NCBI GenBank assembly: GCA_035295665.1
Contig: DATGIQ010000452.1
Span: 1 to 13,082, forward strand
Length of the DNA: 13,082 nucleotides
Origin: DATGIQ01 sp035295665
Lineage (GTDB): Bacteria > Planctomycetota > Planctomycetia > Gemmatales > Gemmataceae
Direction: 5' to 3'
This document shows positions 13,002 through 13,082 of this stretch, in pieces. Position 1 is the first letter of the stretch, and each line of letters opens with the position of its first letter. Below the pieces are notes generated by a model. It made no database searches and had not been told where the DNA came from. It worked only from the letters and a program-made list of their open reading frames with translations. The position numbers and the translations under genes were made by a program.

Positions 13002-13082
13002 CGCTTGTGCCCCTTATCGTTCCCTTGCTTTTCATTTGCGTGTTCCCGGGCGTCCTCCAGCGCCTCGCCGTTTGTGTCTGGT
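12998..13082 (-). CDS. Partial gene, C-terminal tail only
   Basis: The last 27 codons of a gene that begins right of the window. The tail is highly charged (EALEDAREHANEKQGNDKGHKR), and its TGA overlaps the next ATG as ATGA. The overlap is the main reason to accept this frame. Function cannot be told. Confidence 0.5.
   Translation of the reverse strand, partial: PDTNGEALEDAREHANEKQGNDKGHKR

Noticed and set aside
1..13082. CRISPR array
   Set aside because: No regularly spaced short direct repeats with unique spacers were seen. The repeats present are pairs or palindromes.

Overview
The window looks like an accessory region of a planctomycete chromosome (Gemmata/Isosphaera relatives). I infer this from the style of the tyrosine integrase (N-terminus MASLQKKGDSYYCQ), the pentapeptide/HTH/methyltransferase proteins, the moderately high GC and the weak use of Shine-Dalgarno sites. 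It is a patchwork of mobile DNA with unrelated orphan genes between.

Layout. (1) 1-998: a tyrosine integrase (minus strand, C-terminus outside the window) lies just beyond the 3' end of a tRNA-Leu(GAG), the classic tRNA-integrated island boundary, with a large hairpin and small repeats between them. (2) 999-4690: low-density cargo: a decayed repeat matching the end of an excisionase-like gene, two unrecognised genes (1434-2510), a HEAT-repeat protein (2735-3097, minus), a long gene-poor stretch and an AT-richer membrane protein (3780-4364). (3) 4691-8692: an IS66 remnant (minus strand) split by a complete 3.34-kb serine-recombinase element (5086-8425). The element carries a DUF5372-like ORF, an HTH protein, a small ORF and a large serine recombinase, all on the plus strand. 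Both junctions can be placed to the base. Removing the element rejoins the IS66 transposase in frame at its IDNN-x-SER motif. (4) 8693-9235: a SLATT-like membrane protein whose C-terminus runs directly into the IS66 fragment. (5) 9252-10346: a gene fragment and a helical protein of unknown function (minus). (6) 10347-13082: a gene-poor stretch, then a tightly packed minus-strand operon (read from high to low coordinates): a partial gene, a 144-aa protein, a small acidic protein, a phage-type DNA N6-adenine methyltransferase, a pentapeptide-repeat protein and an excisionase-like HTH protein. This looks like a piece of a prophage or integrative element.

How it fits together. The most informative structure is the nested insertion. 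A large serine recombinase with three accessory ORFs entered the conserved catalytic-motif codons of an IS66 transposase. It left a two-base core (AA/TT) and a symmetric attP that can be rebuilt from the two ends. The same target codons occur in IS66 transposases generally, so IS66 may act as a portable landing site. Family names come from remembered sequence patterns, not searches.
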